Positions 37,804 to 46,002 are shown, counted from the stretch's first letter. The stretch is 64,000 nt of DNA from Parabacteroides goldsteinii DSM 19448 = WAL 12034 (GCF_000969835.1 NZ_KQ033912.1:3247373-3311372); one strand, 5' to 3'. The notes: generated by a model not told the origin, from the sequence alone. Program-made: numbers and translations.

Positions 37804-38622
37804 ATGAAAAAGACGATTCTTTTGGCAGCTATGGCAGCCTGTTTGTTTGCAACGAATGTATTTGCACAGAAAATTAAAGGAAGTGATACCTGTTTGCCGG
37901 TCAGCCAGACAGAAGCTGAAAACTTTATGAATAAGAATAAAGGAACCAAAGTGACTGTAACAGGCGGTGGTTCCGGTGTCGGCATCTCCGCCCTGATGGA
38001 AGGTACGACCGATATCGCCATGTCTTCCCGTAAAATGAAATTCGACGAGAAAGTCCGTTTGCAGGAAGCAAAGAAGAATGCAAAGGAAGTGGTTATTGCC
38101 TACGACGCTCTGGCTGTAGTGGTTCACCCTTCCAATAAGGTGGATAATCTGACCCGCGAACAACTGGAAGGTATCTTCACCGGAAAAATCAAGAACTGGA
38201 AGGAAGTAGGCGGAGCCGATATGAAGATTGTAGCCTATTCGCGCGAGACTTCATCCGGTACATACGAGTTCTTCAAGGAAAGCGTATTGAAAAATAAGAA
38301 CTATATGAACGGTATCCTGAGTATGCCTGCAACCGGAGCCATTATCCAGTCGGTCAGCCAGACCAAAGGGGCTATCGGTTACGTTGGCCTGGCCTATGTA
38401 AACAAAGATGTCAAGGCTCTGCATGTTTCTTATGATGCCGGCAAAAGTTTCGTTGAACCTTCATTCGCCAATGCGAAAAATAAGACTTATCCGATTGTCC
38501 GTCCTTTGTTTTACTACTATGAAGCAAAGACCGAAGGCAGGGTAAAACCTTTCATCGACTATGTACTCTCTGCCGAAGGCCAGGAGACTGTTAAAAAAGT
38601 AGGATATATCCCCGTAAAATAA
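37804..38622 (+). CDS. pstS: phosphate ABC transporter substrate-binding protein PstS
   Basis: The protein has 272 residues. It starts at 37804 (MKKTILL), which follows the promoter and gives a clean signal peptide cut at FAQ near 21. The phosphate-binding motifs are GSDTCLPV, GGGSGVGISALMEGTTDIAMSSRKM and SRETSSGTYEFF. It binds inorganic phosphate in the periplasm. No pstC, pstA, pstB or phoU follows: a strong terminator and an unrelated gene come next, so the permease must be elsewhere. It is linked to the phosphate porin by position and by the shared control array. Confidence 0.95.
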   Translation: MKKTILLAAMAACLFATNVFAQKIKGSDTCLPVSQTEAENFMNKNKGTKVTVTGGGSGVGISALMEGTTDIAMSSRKMKFDEKVRLQEAKKNAKEVVIAYDALAVVVHPSNKVDNLTREQLEGIFTGKIKNWKEVGGADMKIVAYSRETSSGTYEFFKESVLKNKNYMNGILSMPATGAIIQSVSQTKGAIGYVGLAYVNKDVKALHVSYDAGKSFVEPSFANAKNKTYPIVRPLFYYYEAKTEGRVKPFIDYVLSAEGQETVKKVGYIPVK

Positions 38623-38647
38623 GATAATAACTCCCGTTTTTCCCCAC

Positions 38648-38703
38648 GGACCGATAATATTGCACAAAAGTATTATACCTGTGCAATATTATTGGTCCTT
38701 TTT
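38648..38703 (+). terminator. strong terminator of pstS
   Basis: A 19-bp stem with one mismatch (38648-38666 with 38680-38698; outer GGACC/GGTCC) is followed by five T. The T run overlaps the -33 area of the next promoter. Confidence 0.92.
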
Positions 38704-38726
38704 GCACATCATTTGGTTTATTGTGC

Positions 38727-38734
38727 TACCTTTG
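38727..38734 (+). promoter_or_regulatory. -7 box of the nitronate monooxygenase gene
   Basis: TACCTTTG matches TAnnTTTG. TTTTTG at 38699-38704, 22 bp upstream, may act as the -33 element. The box lies 26 bp before the ATG at 38761 and so excludes an upstream start. Confidence 0.65.
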
Positions 38735-38760
38735 CCGCGTATTTAATAACAATATTTTTC

Positions 38761-39828
38761 ATGAAGACATTAACAATCGGAGATTTGAAACCTCGCTTCC
38801 CAATTATCCAAGGTGGGATGGGCGTAGGCATTTCTCTATCCGGCTTAGCCTCAGCCGTAGCAAATGAAGGTGGGATTGGCGTTATCTCCGCCGCCGGTCT
38901 CGGACTTTTATATAAAAAGCTATCACCCAATTACACAGAAGCAGGCAATCTGGGCCTGGCCGAAGAAATCCGTAAAGCCCGTGAAAAGGCAAAAGGTATC
39001 ATCGGTGTAAACGTAATGGTGGCTCTTTCCGATTTTGCAGAACTGGTGAAGACGAGTATCGCCGAGAAGGTAGATATCATCTTCAGCGGTGCCGGACTGC
39101 CGCTCGACCTGCCGTCGTTCCTCAAGAAAGACAGCGTGACGAAGCTGGTGCCCATCGTATCAAGCGCCCGTGCCGTACGTATCATCTGCGAGAAATGGAA
39201 GAACAACTACGACTATCTTCCCGATGCCGTTGTACTGGAAGGCCCTAAGGCCGGCGGTCACCTCGGTTATAAGGAAAACCAGTTGGAAGACGAACATTTC
39301 TCACTGGAAGAGTTGCTTCCGCAGGTTGTGCAGGAAGTATCTGTTTTCGAACAGAAATACAACAAGAGAATCCCGGTAATCGCAGCAGGAGGCATTTATA
39401 CGGGTGAAGATATCAAACGCGTGATGGACCTTGGAGCATCGGGCGTTCAATTAGGAACCCGTTTCGTCACTACTACCGAGTGCGACGCCAGCGATGCTTT
39501 CAAAGAAAGCTATATCAAGGCGGAAGAAAAGGACATCGAGATTATCAAGAGTCCTGTCGGAATGCCGGGGCGTGCCATCCATTGCAACTTCCTCGAGAAG
39601 GTGAAGGCCGGCATCAAGCAACCGAAAGCGTGTCCGTTCAACTGCATCAAGACGTGTGATATTTCGAAGAGTCCGTACTGCATCGTTACGGCGCTGTATA
39701 ATGCTTTCAAAGGAAACTTTGAAAACGGATATGCCTTTGCCGGAAGCAATGCCTGGAAGACCAGCCGTATCATGTCGGTGAAAGAGACAATCAACGAACT
39801 CATTAATGAGTGGAAAGCAAAAGAATAA
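38761..39828 (+). CDS. nitronate monooxygenase / 2-nitropropane dioxygenase-like flavoprotein
   Basis: The protein has 355 residues. Start at 38761 (MKTLTIGDLKPRFPIIQGGMGVGIS). It is an FMN-binding TIM barrel: the N-terminal PIIQGGMGVGIS, GGHLGY in the middle, and IPVIAAGGIYTGEDIKRVMDLGASGVQLGTRF near the phosphate site. A C-terminal cysteine cluster (CPFNCIKTCDISKSPYC) is seen in many anaerobe members and may bind metal. It probably oxidises nitronates or works as an enoyl-reductase-like enzyme; sequence alone does not decide. Monocistronic between two terminators. Confidence 0.88.
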   Translation: MKTLTIGDLKPRFPIIQGGMGVGISLSGLASAVANEGGIGVISAAGLGLLYKKLSPNYTEAGNLGLAEEIRKAREKAKGIIGVNVMVALSDFAELVKTSIAEKVDIIFSGAGLPLDLPSFLKKDSVTKLVPIVSSARAVRIICEKWKNNYDYLPDAVVLEGPKAGGHLGYKENQLEDEHFSLEELLPQVVQEVSVFEQKYNKRIPVIAAGGIYTGEDIKRVMDLGASGVQLGTRFVTTTECDASDAFKESYIKAEEKDIEIIKSPVGMPGRAIHCNFLEKVKAGIKQPKACPFNCIKTCDISKSPYCIVTALYNAFKGNFENGYAFAGSNAWKTSRIMSVKETINELINEWKAKE

Positions 39829-39853
39829 ATTTTGTCTACTTATATGAATACAA

Positions 39854-39888
39854 AAAGCCCCGGTAAGCATGATGCCTATCGGGGCTTT
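39854..39888. terminator. bidirectional terminator between convergent genes
   Basis: AAAGCCCCGGTAAGCAT (39854-39870) pairs with ATGCCTATCGGGGCTTT (39872-39888) apart from two positions. A and T runs on either side serve both strands. Confidence 0.85.
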
Positions 39889-39906
39889 CTTTGTTATCTT
39901 TGATGT

Positions 39907-41355
39907 TTATTGTTCATCCAGCCATTTGCTCAGTTCATCCCGGTTCTGGGCGGCAGCCTTAACGCCTGCGTTGGCAGCTTTGCCGAAATAGTCGAGTGCC
40001 TGCTGATACTCTTTCTTCTTGGCGTAAGCTACACCGAGGTTGTTCCATGCTTCCGGTGTATTGATTTTTTGCAGACGGGCGATACCTGCATCGTCGGCTC
40101 CGCGTTCTATCTCGAGGGCGGCTGTGTTCTGTTGTGCCACCGGGTCGGTCGGGTAGAGGCGTACGGCGATATCGAATACTTCCTTAAATTCGGCACTTTC
40201 TTTCGGATACGTGTTGGCTACGAGGAACATTTCGTTCAGGCTCAGATACTGCGGTTTCGTCTTGATAACCTGTTTGGCTTCGTTCACATCGAACGGACGG
40301 GCGATATACGCCAGTGTGTAGTCAATGCGGCGCAGGGCAGGATAATAGTCGTCCAGCAACATGCGATAGGTCTTACCACCGTTCAGTGCTTTCAGTTGCG
40401 CTTTACGTTTATTGATATCGGACACTTCCAATACTTTAAGGATTTCATCGCGGTTGGACAGGTTGGATGCCTTGACTGCCTGGCGCAAGCCTATCCAGTC
40501 TTCACCTTCCCAGTTGACTTTCATCAATGAAGCAGGCATATCTTCTTTATCCTTCATATAAGCGGCAAACGCTTTGGCACGGTTTTCAGACAATTTCATG
40601 TTGTATTCGTAACCGCCTTCGGGTGAAGCGTAACCGGTGATGTTGAATTCTGTAAATTTCAGGTTCTTGTCGTTACGAACCTCGCTCACGATTTTGTTAA
40701 CCTCTTTCAGTTCGGCGGCATTGTTTTTAAAGTCATGCAGCAGGACAGACTTACCCACTTCGAAGTTAAGGTAGGCCGAGTGCGTTTCGCTACGTTGTTT
40801 TACCGGCTCTGCGGGAGGTGTCACATAACTCAGTTCGTAGGTCGGTGCGACAACCGGCGGCAGGATACGGGATGACAGCGGAGTGATATTGCTTGCCACG
40901 TCGCATGAAGCGCATCCGGTCGTATTGGCCTGCATGACCAGTGAGGCGTTACGCATCCAGCTTTCGTACGGTACGGTCAGCGTCATCGGGATAGATTCTG
41001 CCTCGTTCTTTTTATGGCGGAAGATGACTGTCGGAGTCTGTTCGAACGGTTCTGCGCCGAAGCCCATCTCACGGTCGAGCGCTTTCATACGTTTCTTTCC
41101 GGTAATCACGAACGGGTCGAATTTGATGCTATGCGCCTTGTCCGCCGATTGGAGTACCGGGGTTATGATGACCATGTTCTGCGATTTCAGTTGCATGTTG
41201 TTGAGGTTGGCGGTTGTAGACAGGCTCACCTGGCTTCCCTCTTTTTTTACTTGCAGGTCGCTGTATGCTATGCCGTCGGGACTGACAACCTGCGCCTGCA
41301 TGCTCCCATAGGCGGAGCATAATAAAACGGTTGCTATATAGAATAACTTCTTCAT
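39907..41355 (-). CDS. DUF3868/OmpA-like/TPR envelope protein
   Basis: The protein has 482 residues with a signal peptide (cut near MQAQ 22). The N-terminal part fits DUF3868. An OmpA-like domain lies in the middle (about 195-310: YLNFEVGKSVLLHDFKNN, ITGYASPEGGYEYNMKLSENRAKAF). TPR-like helices close the protein (about 415-480, AWNNLGVAYAKKKEYQQALDYFGKAA). Pairs of DUF3575 and DUF3868 genes usually stand at the head of FimA/Mfa-type fimbriae loci, where they may anchor the pilus or bind peptidoglycan. Here the gene follows the DUF3575 gene by 15 bp, but no fimbrillin follows. Confidence 0.85.
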   Translation of the reverse strand: MKKLFYIATVLLCSAYGSMQAQVVSPDGIAYSDLQVKKEGSQVSLSTTANLNNMQLKSQNMVIITPVLQSADKAHSIKFDPFVITGKKRMKALDREMGFGAEPFEQTPTVIFRHKKNEAESIPMTLTVPYESWMRNASLVMQANTTGCASCDVASNITPLSSRILPPVVAPTYELSYVTPPAEPVKQRSETHSAYLNFEVGKSVLLHDFKNNAAELKEVNKIVSEVRNDKNLKFTEFNITGYASPEGGYEYNMKLSENRAKAFAAYMKDKEDMPASLMKVNWEGEDWIGLRQAVKASNLSNRDEILKVLEVSDINKRKAQLKALNGGKTYRMLLDDYYPALRRIDYTLAYIARPFDVNEAKQVIKTKPQYLSLNEMFLVANTYPKESAEFKEVFDIAVRLYPTDPVAQQNTAALEIERGADDAGIARLQKINTPEAWNNLGVAYAKKKEYQQALDYFGKAANAGVKAAAQNRDELSKWLDEQ

Positions 41356-41370
41356 TTTGTTTGTTCGTTT

Positions 41371-41937
41371 TTAGTGGATAAAATAGATAAATGAGATGGA
41401 GGCTTTTGTTACACCCCAATAGTTGTGGTTGCCGGTACGGAGTTTGGGCATGTCTTTGCCTTTTGCATATTCGTCGTAGTGCATACGGGCATAACCGGCA
41501 CCTATCTCGCCTTCAATACCCCAGCGTTTGCTCAGAATCCATTGATGTCCGATACTGATACCGCCGCCATACATATAACCGTCGTAGCGATGGTCGCGCA
41601 GTTTCTTGAACATGTCGAACGGCAGCTTGAAACCGGCCACGTCATACTGTCCGCCCAAGGCGTGTACACCGATAAATGTACCGTTGAACTTCTCGCAGGT
41701 CCAGAAGCGTACGCCTGCATGGGCCAGCCAGTGTTTGGCTTGTTTGTCGTTGTTGAACTCGAATGGGTTATAACCCGCAGAAAGGTCCATTGTAACCTTT
41801 TTCCCTAATCCCACTTCCAGACCTAAGTTTGGAGTGGCGGTGGCATCATAGACGATATTATTCTTTAATGCTACATGCTGTGCACTTGCATAGAGGGATA
41901 ATAATAGCGTTGCCCCTATTAAAAAGAATTTCTTCAT
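41371..41937 (-). CDS. DUF3575 outer membrane barrel protein
   Basis: The protein has 188 residues with a signal peptide (cut at YASAQ near 19). The sequence ALKNNIVYDATATPNLGLEVGLGKKVTMDLSAGYNPF is the standard DUF3575 opening, and the rest looks like an eight-strand barrel. First gene of a two-gene operon with the DUF3868 protein. Such pairs accompany fimbriae in Bacteroidales; the role here is unknown. The 151-bp gap upstream shows no clear promoter. Confidence 0.85.
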   Translation of the reverse strand: MKKFFLIGATLLLSLYASAQHVALKNNIVYDATATPNLGLEVGLGKKVTMDLSAGYNPFEFNNDKQAKHWLAHAGVRFWTCEKFNGTFIGVHALGGQYDVAGFKLPFDMFKKLRDHRYDGYMYGGGISIGHQWILSKRWGIEGEIGAGYARMHYDEYAKGKDMPKLRTGNHNYWGVTKASISFIYFIH

Positions 41938-42088
41938 GTGATATTCAATATTAGTTATACTCTTCCTTCTTAACAGAGTGGTTCCGGCGATTGTTTGGTT
42001 TGTTTGATAAAAAGGGTGAAAGGTTATGATTAATTATAAGAAAAACGATGGTTTTTGTATTTGTTATGTTAATACGGTATGAACCGGA

Positions 42089-42703
42089 TTATTCCCGTGG
42101 CTTTTGAATATCGCTCAGCTCTACCAGCTTATTGACAATGGCATATACTGTCAATGCACTTGCACTATGTACCTGCAATTTGCGGGCGATATTTCTCCGG
42201 TGTGTAATGACTGTATGGGTGGAAAGGAAGAGACGGTCGGCTATTTCGCGGTTGGTCATTCCTTTGACGACGCAGACAACGATTTCCTTTTCGCGGGTAC
42301 TCAATGTCTGTTGTTCATCGCCATCCCCTTCGCCGTCTTCGCTTTTGGCATGCAGGCGCTCCAGTTTGAGCTTCATTTCGTCTGCACTGTCGAATATGCT
42401 GATTTGGTCGTCATAATACCGGATAACGGCATGTTCGGCTACGGAATAGAGCAGGGCCAGGCATTTCATATCCGGGCAACCGGTCATCTCCTTCAGGTGA
42501 GGGATAGTGAAGTAACCCGGGATGGAAGGGTTGATGATGAGGACATCCGGCTGGTGTGTCCGGAGGTCCTCCGTAAGTGATTCGATAGTCGCTATTTCTG
42601 ATACCTGGATACGCAGGCCGGGGAGACGTTTCAACATGGTCTCCAGCCCGTAGCGGACAATGGCGGAAGGCTCAGCAATAACGATTTTCAGATTGGTGCT
42701 CAT
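42089..42703 (-). CDS. LuxR-type regulator with degenerate receiver, copy B
   Basis: The protein has 204 residues. The N-terminal half has the receiver fold (KIVIAEPSAIVRYGLETML), but the phospho-acceptor position is Asn58 (DVLIINPSIPG), and the acidic pocket reads AEP where ADD is usual. The C-terminal half is a normal GerE/LuxR helix-turn-helix (LSTREKEIVVCVVKGMTNREIADRLFLSTHTVITHRRNIARKL). It is probably active without phosphorylation or answers another signal. It follows the hemerythrin gene by 6 bp and is the third gene of cassette copy B. The copy A paralogue at 45384 has the same Asn58. Confidence 0.9.
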   Translation of the reverse strand: MSTNLKIVIAEPSAIVRYGLETMLKRLPGLRIQVSEIATIESLTEDLRTHQPDVLIINPSIPGYFTIPHLKEMTGCPDMKCLALLYSVAEHAVIRYYDDQISIFDSADEMKLKLERLHAKSEDGEGDGDEQQTLSTREKEIVVCVVKGMTNREIADRLFLSTHTVITHRRNIARKLQVHSASALTVYAIVNKLVELSDIQKPRE

Positions 42704-42709
42704 AGGGCA

Positions 42710-43402
42710 TCATTTTATTGTTTTTTCTAAAGCAAGTATAGCAGGCATGAAAAGGTAGTCTTCCACATGGTTGTGGGAGGCAAGGTCCTGTTCTGTCGCG
42801 AAGATGTCGAACAGCACGCTGTTCAACAGGTTGCTTCCGGGGCCCGGATAATATTTGATGAGGATATTCTTCAGTTCGATAATCTTCATCTCTATCTGGT
42901 CGTGCCGTTTGCGGAAAATTGAGATATTGTATTTCGGGTCTTTTTTCCCTTCCAGCAAGCCGCGGACATACGGGAAAACGACTTTTTCTTCGTATGACAT
43001 GTGTTTATTGACCTCATCGGCATATTCGTCGAAGAAGCGCTGGATGACGAATGCTACGTCCTGCGGGCATTCTGCGATGGCTTCCAGAAGTTTTCTTCTC
43101 AGATGCGGCAGACGGAAATTCAGGAAATAATCGTGTGCGTTATGCAGATAGGTAATTAATGCTTCAATGGAGAGGCAATTGCTTACGTTGGTGACGGGAG
43201 CGGAAATCTCTTCCGTCAGGAAATTGACGACTGTCAGGAAAGTACAGGCGTCTACTCCATTCTGGCGGCATACTTCTCCGATATTCTTTTCTCCGAATCC
43301 CAAGGCAATACCAAAGCGGCTCATCACAAGAACCATCGGATAGTTCTCGCAGATAAGGTCGCTCATTTTGTCGGTTTCCCGGTATTTCCCATTTTTATAC
43401 AT
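42710..43402 (-). CDS. hemerythrin-like di-iron protein, copy B
   Basis: The protein has 230 residues and is cytoplasmic. The first 75 residues resemble the ScdA/RIC N-terminal domain (MVLVMSRFGIALGFGEKNIGEVCRQNGVDACTFL). A four-helix hemerythrin domain follows, with its iron ligands in LHNAHDYFLNFRLP, VNKHMSYEEKVVFPY, FRKRHDQIEMKI and LASHNHVEDYLF. Relatives (YtfE, ScdA) repair iron-sulfur centres after NO or oxidative damage or sense O2. It is directly upstream of the LuxR gene, has its own -7 box, and is a close paralogue of the gene at 46003. Confidence 0.9.
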   Translation of the reverse strand: MYKNGKYRETDKMSDLICENYPMVLVMSRFGIALGFGEKNIGEVCRQNGVDACTFLTVVNFLTEEISAPVTNVSNCLSIEALITYLHNAHDYFLNFRLPHLRRKLLEAIAECPQDVAFVIQRFFDEYADEVNKHMSYEEKVVFPYVRGLLEGKKDPKYNISIFRKRHDQIEMKIIELKNILIKYYPGPGSNLLNSVLFDIFATEQDLASHNHVEDYLFMPAILALEKTIK

Positions 43403-43438
43403 AGGCTTTTCTTTCTTGTTTTGGTATTATTAATTCTC

Positions 43439-43446
43439 CAAAGGTA
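43439..43446 (-). promoter_or_regulatory. -7 box of hemerythrin copy B
   Basis: On the minus strand TACCTTTG matches TAnnTTTG 36 bp before the ATG. It lies between the toxin gene and the hemerythrin gene, so copy B of the pair can be expressed apart from the toxin-antitoxin unit. Confidence 0.6.
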
Positions 43447-43477
43447 CTCCTTTTTCTCTTAATGACTTTGAACGTTA

Positions 43478-43864
43478 TTAATCTTTCACGTTTGTTGAGG
43501 ACGTTTGCTTTTCATAAGGAACCGTTGGTTCGTTCAGATATTGCGGGTCCTGATTACGTAAGGTATAGGCCAGACGCTCCTGATTACGGCGGTTATCCCA
43601 TAAAACGAGAATGGTAATTAGTTCATCGCTGTAATGATAAAAGAGGGAGTATTCCGGAACAGCAATAAGATATCGTAAATGAGGATATTCCGTAGCTTTT
43701 CCTGACAAAGGAAAGGATACAGCCTGCTTTATTGTTTCTCTAAACTTGTTTAATAAATAACTGCTATACCGGGTATTACCATTACGCTCGTCATAAAAGT
43801 CTGCAATTTCTTCTAATTCTTGCAAGACTTCTTCATCCCATATTATTGCTCTGGCGTTAACCAT
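43478..43864 (-). CDS. ParE/RelE-superfamily toxin
   Basis: The protein has 128 residues and the family fold: N-terminal helices (WDEEVLQELEEIADFYDERNG), a KFRETIKQAVSFPLSGKATEYPHLRY loop, and a C-terminal strand pair (YSLFYHYSDELITILVLWDNRRNQERL). The tail after about residue 108 is longer than usual. It starts inside the antitoxin gene (22-bp overlap), the usual coupling in such modules. The unit lies between the RidA-like and hemerythrin genes of cassette copy B, where copy A has only 25 bp. ParE would act on gyrase, RelE on ribosomal mRNA; the sequence does not decide. Confidence 0.8.
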   Translation of the reverse strand: MVNARAIIWDEEVLQELEEIADFYDERNGNTRYSSYLLNKFRETIKQAVSFPLSGKATEYPHLRYLIAVPEYSLFYHYSDELITILVLWDNRRNQERLAYTLRNQDPQYLNEPTVPYEKQTSSTNVKD

Positions 43865-44085
43865 TTGGCAAATTTTTTTTTCATTTCTTCATCAGAAACT
43901 CCTTTTCCTGCTTTCATTCGTTCCAAAGCACAGTCTATCTTTCCTTTTAATTCCGAAGAAAAGTATAAGATATCGTTTTTTTGCTCCTTTTGGTCGAGTA
44001 ACTGTTCGATTTCATTAATAAGATGTTCGTCGAATACAGTTTGCAAGCGTTGGATAAGGTGTTGTTTGCGTTCTATTAATGTCAT
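43843..44085 (-). CDS. antitoxin of the ParE/RelE-type module
   Basis: The protein has 80 residues, mostly helical and charged: MTLIERKQHLIQRLQTVFDE, a middle with LLDQKEQKND, and the end EEMKKKFAKWLTPEQ. It resembles the small all-helical antitoxins that precede ParE-like toxins in Bacteroidetes (DUF2683/addiction-module type). No clear DNA-binding domain is seen. It has its own -7 box and overlaps the toxin gene, so it is translated first. Confidence 0.75.
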   Translation of the reverse strand: MTLIERKQHLIQRLQTVFDEHLINEIEQLLDQKEQKNDILYFSSELKGKIDCALERMKAGKGVSDEEMKKKFAKWLTPEQ

Positions 44086-44111
44086 ATCGCTTTATTTTTA
44101 AAGTTCTGCTG

Positions 44112-44119
44112 CAAATGTA
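44112..44119 (-). promoter_or_regulatory. -7 box of the toxin-antitoxin module
   Basis: On the minus strand TACATTTG matches TAnnTTTG 26 bp before the antitoxin ATG, inside the 49-bp gap after the RidA-like gene. Confidence 0.55.
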
Positions 44120-44134
44120 GCAATTATAAATCAA

Positions 44135-45280
44135 TTATAGCGGCGGATACTCCGGTTCGTCTACGGCAACGACGGCCAGACATTCGATTTCGACCAACCA
44201 GCCGGAACGGCATACCGGGGCGCGGACAATCAGGTAAGGCATATTCGGATGATTAGCTTTCATGTATTGTTCGATGCGGACGAAATCACCTGTGTCGCGG
44301 ATATAGACGATGGCCTGCATGATGTCGTTCAGATCGGCTCCGGCTTCATTCAGCAAGGCGGTGATGTTTTCAATCATACGTTCCGATTGCTTGATGACAT
44401 CTCCCGGATGTACGATCTCACCATACCGGTCGATGCTGGCGGTACCCGAAACGAATACATGACGGCGGTCGCCATACGTAATGGCTGTTCCCCTTTCAAA
44501 AGTCACGCCATATTCATACGTCCGGCTCAGGTGGTCGGGGGCATAGAGATATTGAATCTGTTCCTGTCCGATACCCGATACGGCATACGTGTCCATTGTC
44601 ACGAAAACATTGGTATCCTGATAGCGTCCCTCAATGCCGGTACTGGCAATAAAATGAGTGTTTTCCGTCAGGTTCTGTGTAGCAAATACATCTTTGCGGG
44701 CTTTGACGACTCCCGGATAATTCACGTCTACGTTCTGAACAAATATCCAGGTACGGATACAGTTGTTTGCCAACGTGCAGTTGGCGGCCGTCAGCTGCAT
44801 GATATAATCGCGGAAGATAAGCCGTGTCTGATACTCCGAATTGGCAGCACGGTTGCACAGGTTAGCCCCGAATAGTTGGCGGTAGTTGCCATGACGTGCT
44901 TCAAACAGGTTACTGGGAAGAACCTGCGTCTGTACTCCGGTTTGAAGCCATGCCCAAAGAGCTATTTTAGTACCGTTCATCGGTGCCTGTTGTACGATGG
45001 ACAAAGCGCAATACGGGTTACTGCGGTCCTGTTCCATCAGCGATGCTGTCTGGTTGGTGACATCGCTCAGGAAGTAGCGGCGGAATACGGCTGTCGGGTT
45101 TCCGGGAAGTTCTTCTACACATTGCGTATAGGCTTGCAGAAGATTCTGTAGTTGGGTAGGGTAATCTTCCAGGCAATCCGTTTGCTGGAAGAGAAGATGA
45201 TATTCTGTAATACCCTTTTTAGTCTCGAATGAGGTGATTTGCACCTCTGTCTTATCGTATTGTTTGGAAATTAGATTCAT
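44135..45280 (-). CDS. RidA-fold protein of the FkbO/Hyg5 chorismatase-like family, copy B
   Basis: With the start at 45280 (MNLISKQYDK) the protein has 381 residues and lines up with its paralogue at 46721. The frame is open to 45364, but a strong promoter lies inside that stretch. The C-terminal 130 residues are RidA/YjgF-like (VFVSGTASIDRYGEIVHPGD, NITALLNEAGADLNDIMQAIVYIRD, VCRSGWLVEIECLAVVAV). The longer N-terminal part and the total length match the FkbO/Hyg5-type chorismate-converting enzymes, which have a RidA-related fold. The activity is not proven; a RidA-type imine deaminase or a binding role is possible. First gene of cassette copy B. Confidence 0.75.
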   Translation of the reverse strand: MNLISKQYDKTEVQITSFETKKGITEYHLLFQQTDCLEDYPTQLQNLLQAYTQCVEELPGNPTAVFRRYFLSDVTNQTASLMEQDRSNPYCALSIVQQAPMNGTKIALWAWLQTGVQTQVLPSNLFEARHGNYRQLFGANLCNRAANSEYQTRLIFRDYIMQLTAANCTLANNCIRTWIFVQNVDVNYPGVVKARKDVFATQNLTENTHFIASTGIEGRYQDTNVFVTMDTYAVSGIGQEQIQYLYAPDHLSRTYEYGVTFERGTAITYGDRRHVFVSGTASIDRYGEIVHPGDVIKQSERMIENITALLNEAGADLNDIMQAIVYIRDTGDFVRIEQYMKANHPNMPYLIVRAPVCRSGWLVEIECLAVVAVDEPEYPPL

Positions 45281-45309
45281 GGTATCCTGATATATTTTGT
45301 TTCTTTTCC

Positions 45310-45340
45310 CAAAGATACAGCATATCAGTATGAACCCAAA
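45310..45340 (-). promoter_or_regulatory. consensus promoter of cassette copy B
   Basis: On the minus strand TTTG (45340-45337) is followed by exactly 19 bp, then TATCTTTG (45317-45310), 29 bp before the start at 45280. Copy A has no such promoter in its 21-bp upstream gap. Confidence 0.85.
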
Positions 45341-45383
45341 TTTTGGAGTGTGAAAAGAAAACAAAAGCTGTGAGAAAAATATA

Positions 45384-45992
45384 TCAGGCTTTTTTTATGT
45401 CGTTCAATTCAATCAGTTTATTTACAATTGCGTATACGGTCAAACCGCTGGCACTATGTACTTGCAGTTTGCGGGCTATATTGCGGCGGTGTGTGATTAC
45501 CGTATGGGTAGATAGATAGAGGCGGTCAGCTATTTCGCGATTAGTCATTCCTTTCACAACACATATAACAATCTCCTTTTCGCGCGAACTGAGTGTCTGC
45601 TGTTCCTCTTCTCCTGTATCCGGGCAGGCTTCTTCTGCGTTTAGCCGTTCCAGTTTATGCTTTAACTCATCCGGGCTGTCGTAGATGTTAATCTGGTCAT
45701 CGTACGACCGGAGCTGGGTATGGTCGGCCGCTATATACGTAAGGGCCAGGCATTTCATTTCGGGACATCCGCATTCCTCCTTTAAACGTTGTATGCCGGA
45801 ATAACCGGGTAATGCCGGGTTAATCATCAAGACCTCCGGGCGATGCATGCGGAGACTTTCTATGAGACATTCGGCGGTTGCTATTTCTGTGAGCTGGATG
45901 CGAAGTCCGGGCAGTCGTTTCAGTAAAGTAACCAGTCCGCAACGGATAATGGCAGACGGTTCGGCAATAGCTATTTTGATGTTAGGGTTCAT
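45384..45992 (-). CDS. LuxR-type regulator with degenerate receiver, copy A
   Basis: The protein has 202 residues and is a clear paralogue of the gene at 42089 along its whole length. The receiver-like half again lacks the phospho-acceptor: Asn58 in EVLMINPALPG. The helix-turn-helix half (LSSREKEIVICVVKGMTNREIADRLYLSTHTVITHRRN) is nearly identical to copy B, so both should bind the same or very similar DNA. The variable part is the linker (about 115-135). It starts 10 bp after the hemerythrin gene of copy A. Confidence 0.9.
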   Translation of the reverse strand: MNPNIKIAIAEPSAIIRCGLVTLLKRLPGLRIQLTEIATAECLIESLRMHRPEVLMINPALPGYSGIQRLKEECGCPEMKCLALTYIAADHTQLRSYDDQINIYDSPDELKHKLERLNAEEACPDTGEEEQQTLSSREKEIVICVVKGMTNREIADRLYLSTHTVITHRRNIARKLQVHSASGLTVYAIVNKLIELNDIKKA

Positions 45993-46002
45993 AAAGCAGC
46001 AG

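Noticed and set aside
38692..38760. Longer N-terminus for the nitronate monooxygenase
   Set aside because: The stretch contains the T run of the pstS terminator and the -7 box at 38727; the family N-terminus begins at 38761.
45281..45364. Longer N-terminus for RidA-like copy B
   Set aside because: A consensus promoter lies inside it, and copy A starts at the equivalent of 45280.
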